From assembly GCA_011056825.1 (NCBI GenBank), contig DSBH01000133.1, forward strand, positions 1 through 5,975: DNA of 5,975 nucleotides, read 5' to 3'. Positions within the stretch are counted from its first letter, which is position 1, and every line of letters starts with the position of its first letter. A program made the position numbers and the translations under genes. Of this stretch, positions 5,911 through 5,975 are shown piece by piece. This DNA is from Deltaproteobacteria bacterium. GTDB lineage: Bacteria > Desulfobacterota > Syntrophia > Syntrophales > UBA2210. The notes below the pieces were generated by a model that was not told where the DNA came from, did no database searches, and saw nothing but the letters and a program-made list of their open reading frames with translations.

Positions 5911-5925
5911 AAGCGGGGAGAAACG

Positions 5926-5975
5926 ATGCGGTATTCTGAAATGTTGCTGCCCACGACGAGGGAAGTCCCCTCGGA
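5926..5975 (+). CDS. proS: prolyl-tRNA synthetase, first 16 codons
   Basis: The last 50 bases encode MRYSEMLLPTTREVPS, which closely matches the N-terminus of bacterial-type prolyl-tRNA synthetase (family pattern MRYSQMLLPTLKEVP). ProS charges tRNA-Pro with proline using ATP in the cytoplasm. A strong ribosome site, GGGGAG (5915-5920), sits 5 bases before the ATG and fixes the start. It begins 15 bases after the ispG stop, so the two are very likely co-transcribed. ispG followed by proS is an arrangement I recall from deltaproteobacteria. The rest of the gene is outside the window. Confidence 0.88.
   Translation, partial: MRYSEMLLPTTREVPS

Overview
The window reads as ordinary chromosomal DNA from an anaerobic or microaerophilic bacterium, GC-rich by eye in the genes and AT-rich only in short intergenic stretches. 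The best guess is a deltaproteobacterial (Desulfobacterota) or related lineage. This rests on a NIL-domain/4Fe-4S protein, a DUF1015 protein, a MiaA resembling the divergent MiaA2 type, and an ispG-proS gene order that I recall from that group. It is an inference, not a phylogenetic result. I see no mobile element, CRISPR array, tRNA or rRNA.

Left part (minus strand, 1-872): a small alpha/beta hydrolase is followed by the start of a NIL-domain 4Fe-4S protein that runs off the left edge. The two are probably one transcription unit. A 232-base divergent intergenic region (873-1104) separates them from the plus-strand genes. It holds a weak minus-strand promoter candidate, a 14-bp palindrome, and a possible 10-codon leader ORF whose stop overlaps the start of the next gene.

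Right part (plus strand, 1105-5975): a DUF1015 protein, then a short AT-rich gap with a perfect palindrome and an extended -10 promoter. After this come miaA (tRNA dimethylallyltransferase), a soluble GT-A glycosyltransferase of unknown target overlapping miaA by 4 bases, ispG (MEP pathway), and the first codons of proS (prolyl-tRNA synthetase).

The most interesting point is metabolic linkage. IspG acts in the pathway that makes DMAPP, and MiaA spends DMAPP on tRNA A37. An uncharacterised glycosyltransferase lies between them, apparently translationally coupled to miaA. proS downstream adds a second translation gene. Most of the window is housekeeping, and no obviously new defence or mobile system is visible. 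No rho-independent terminator was recognised anywhere.
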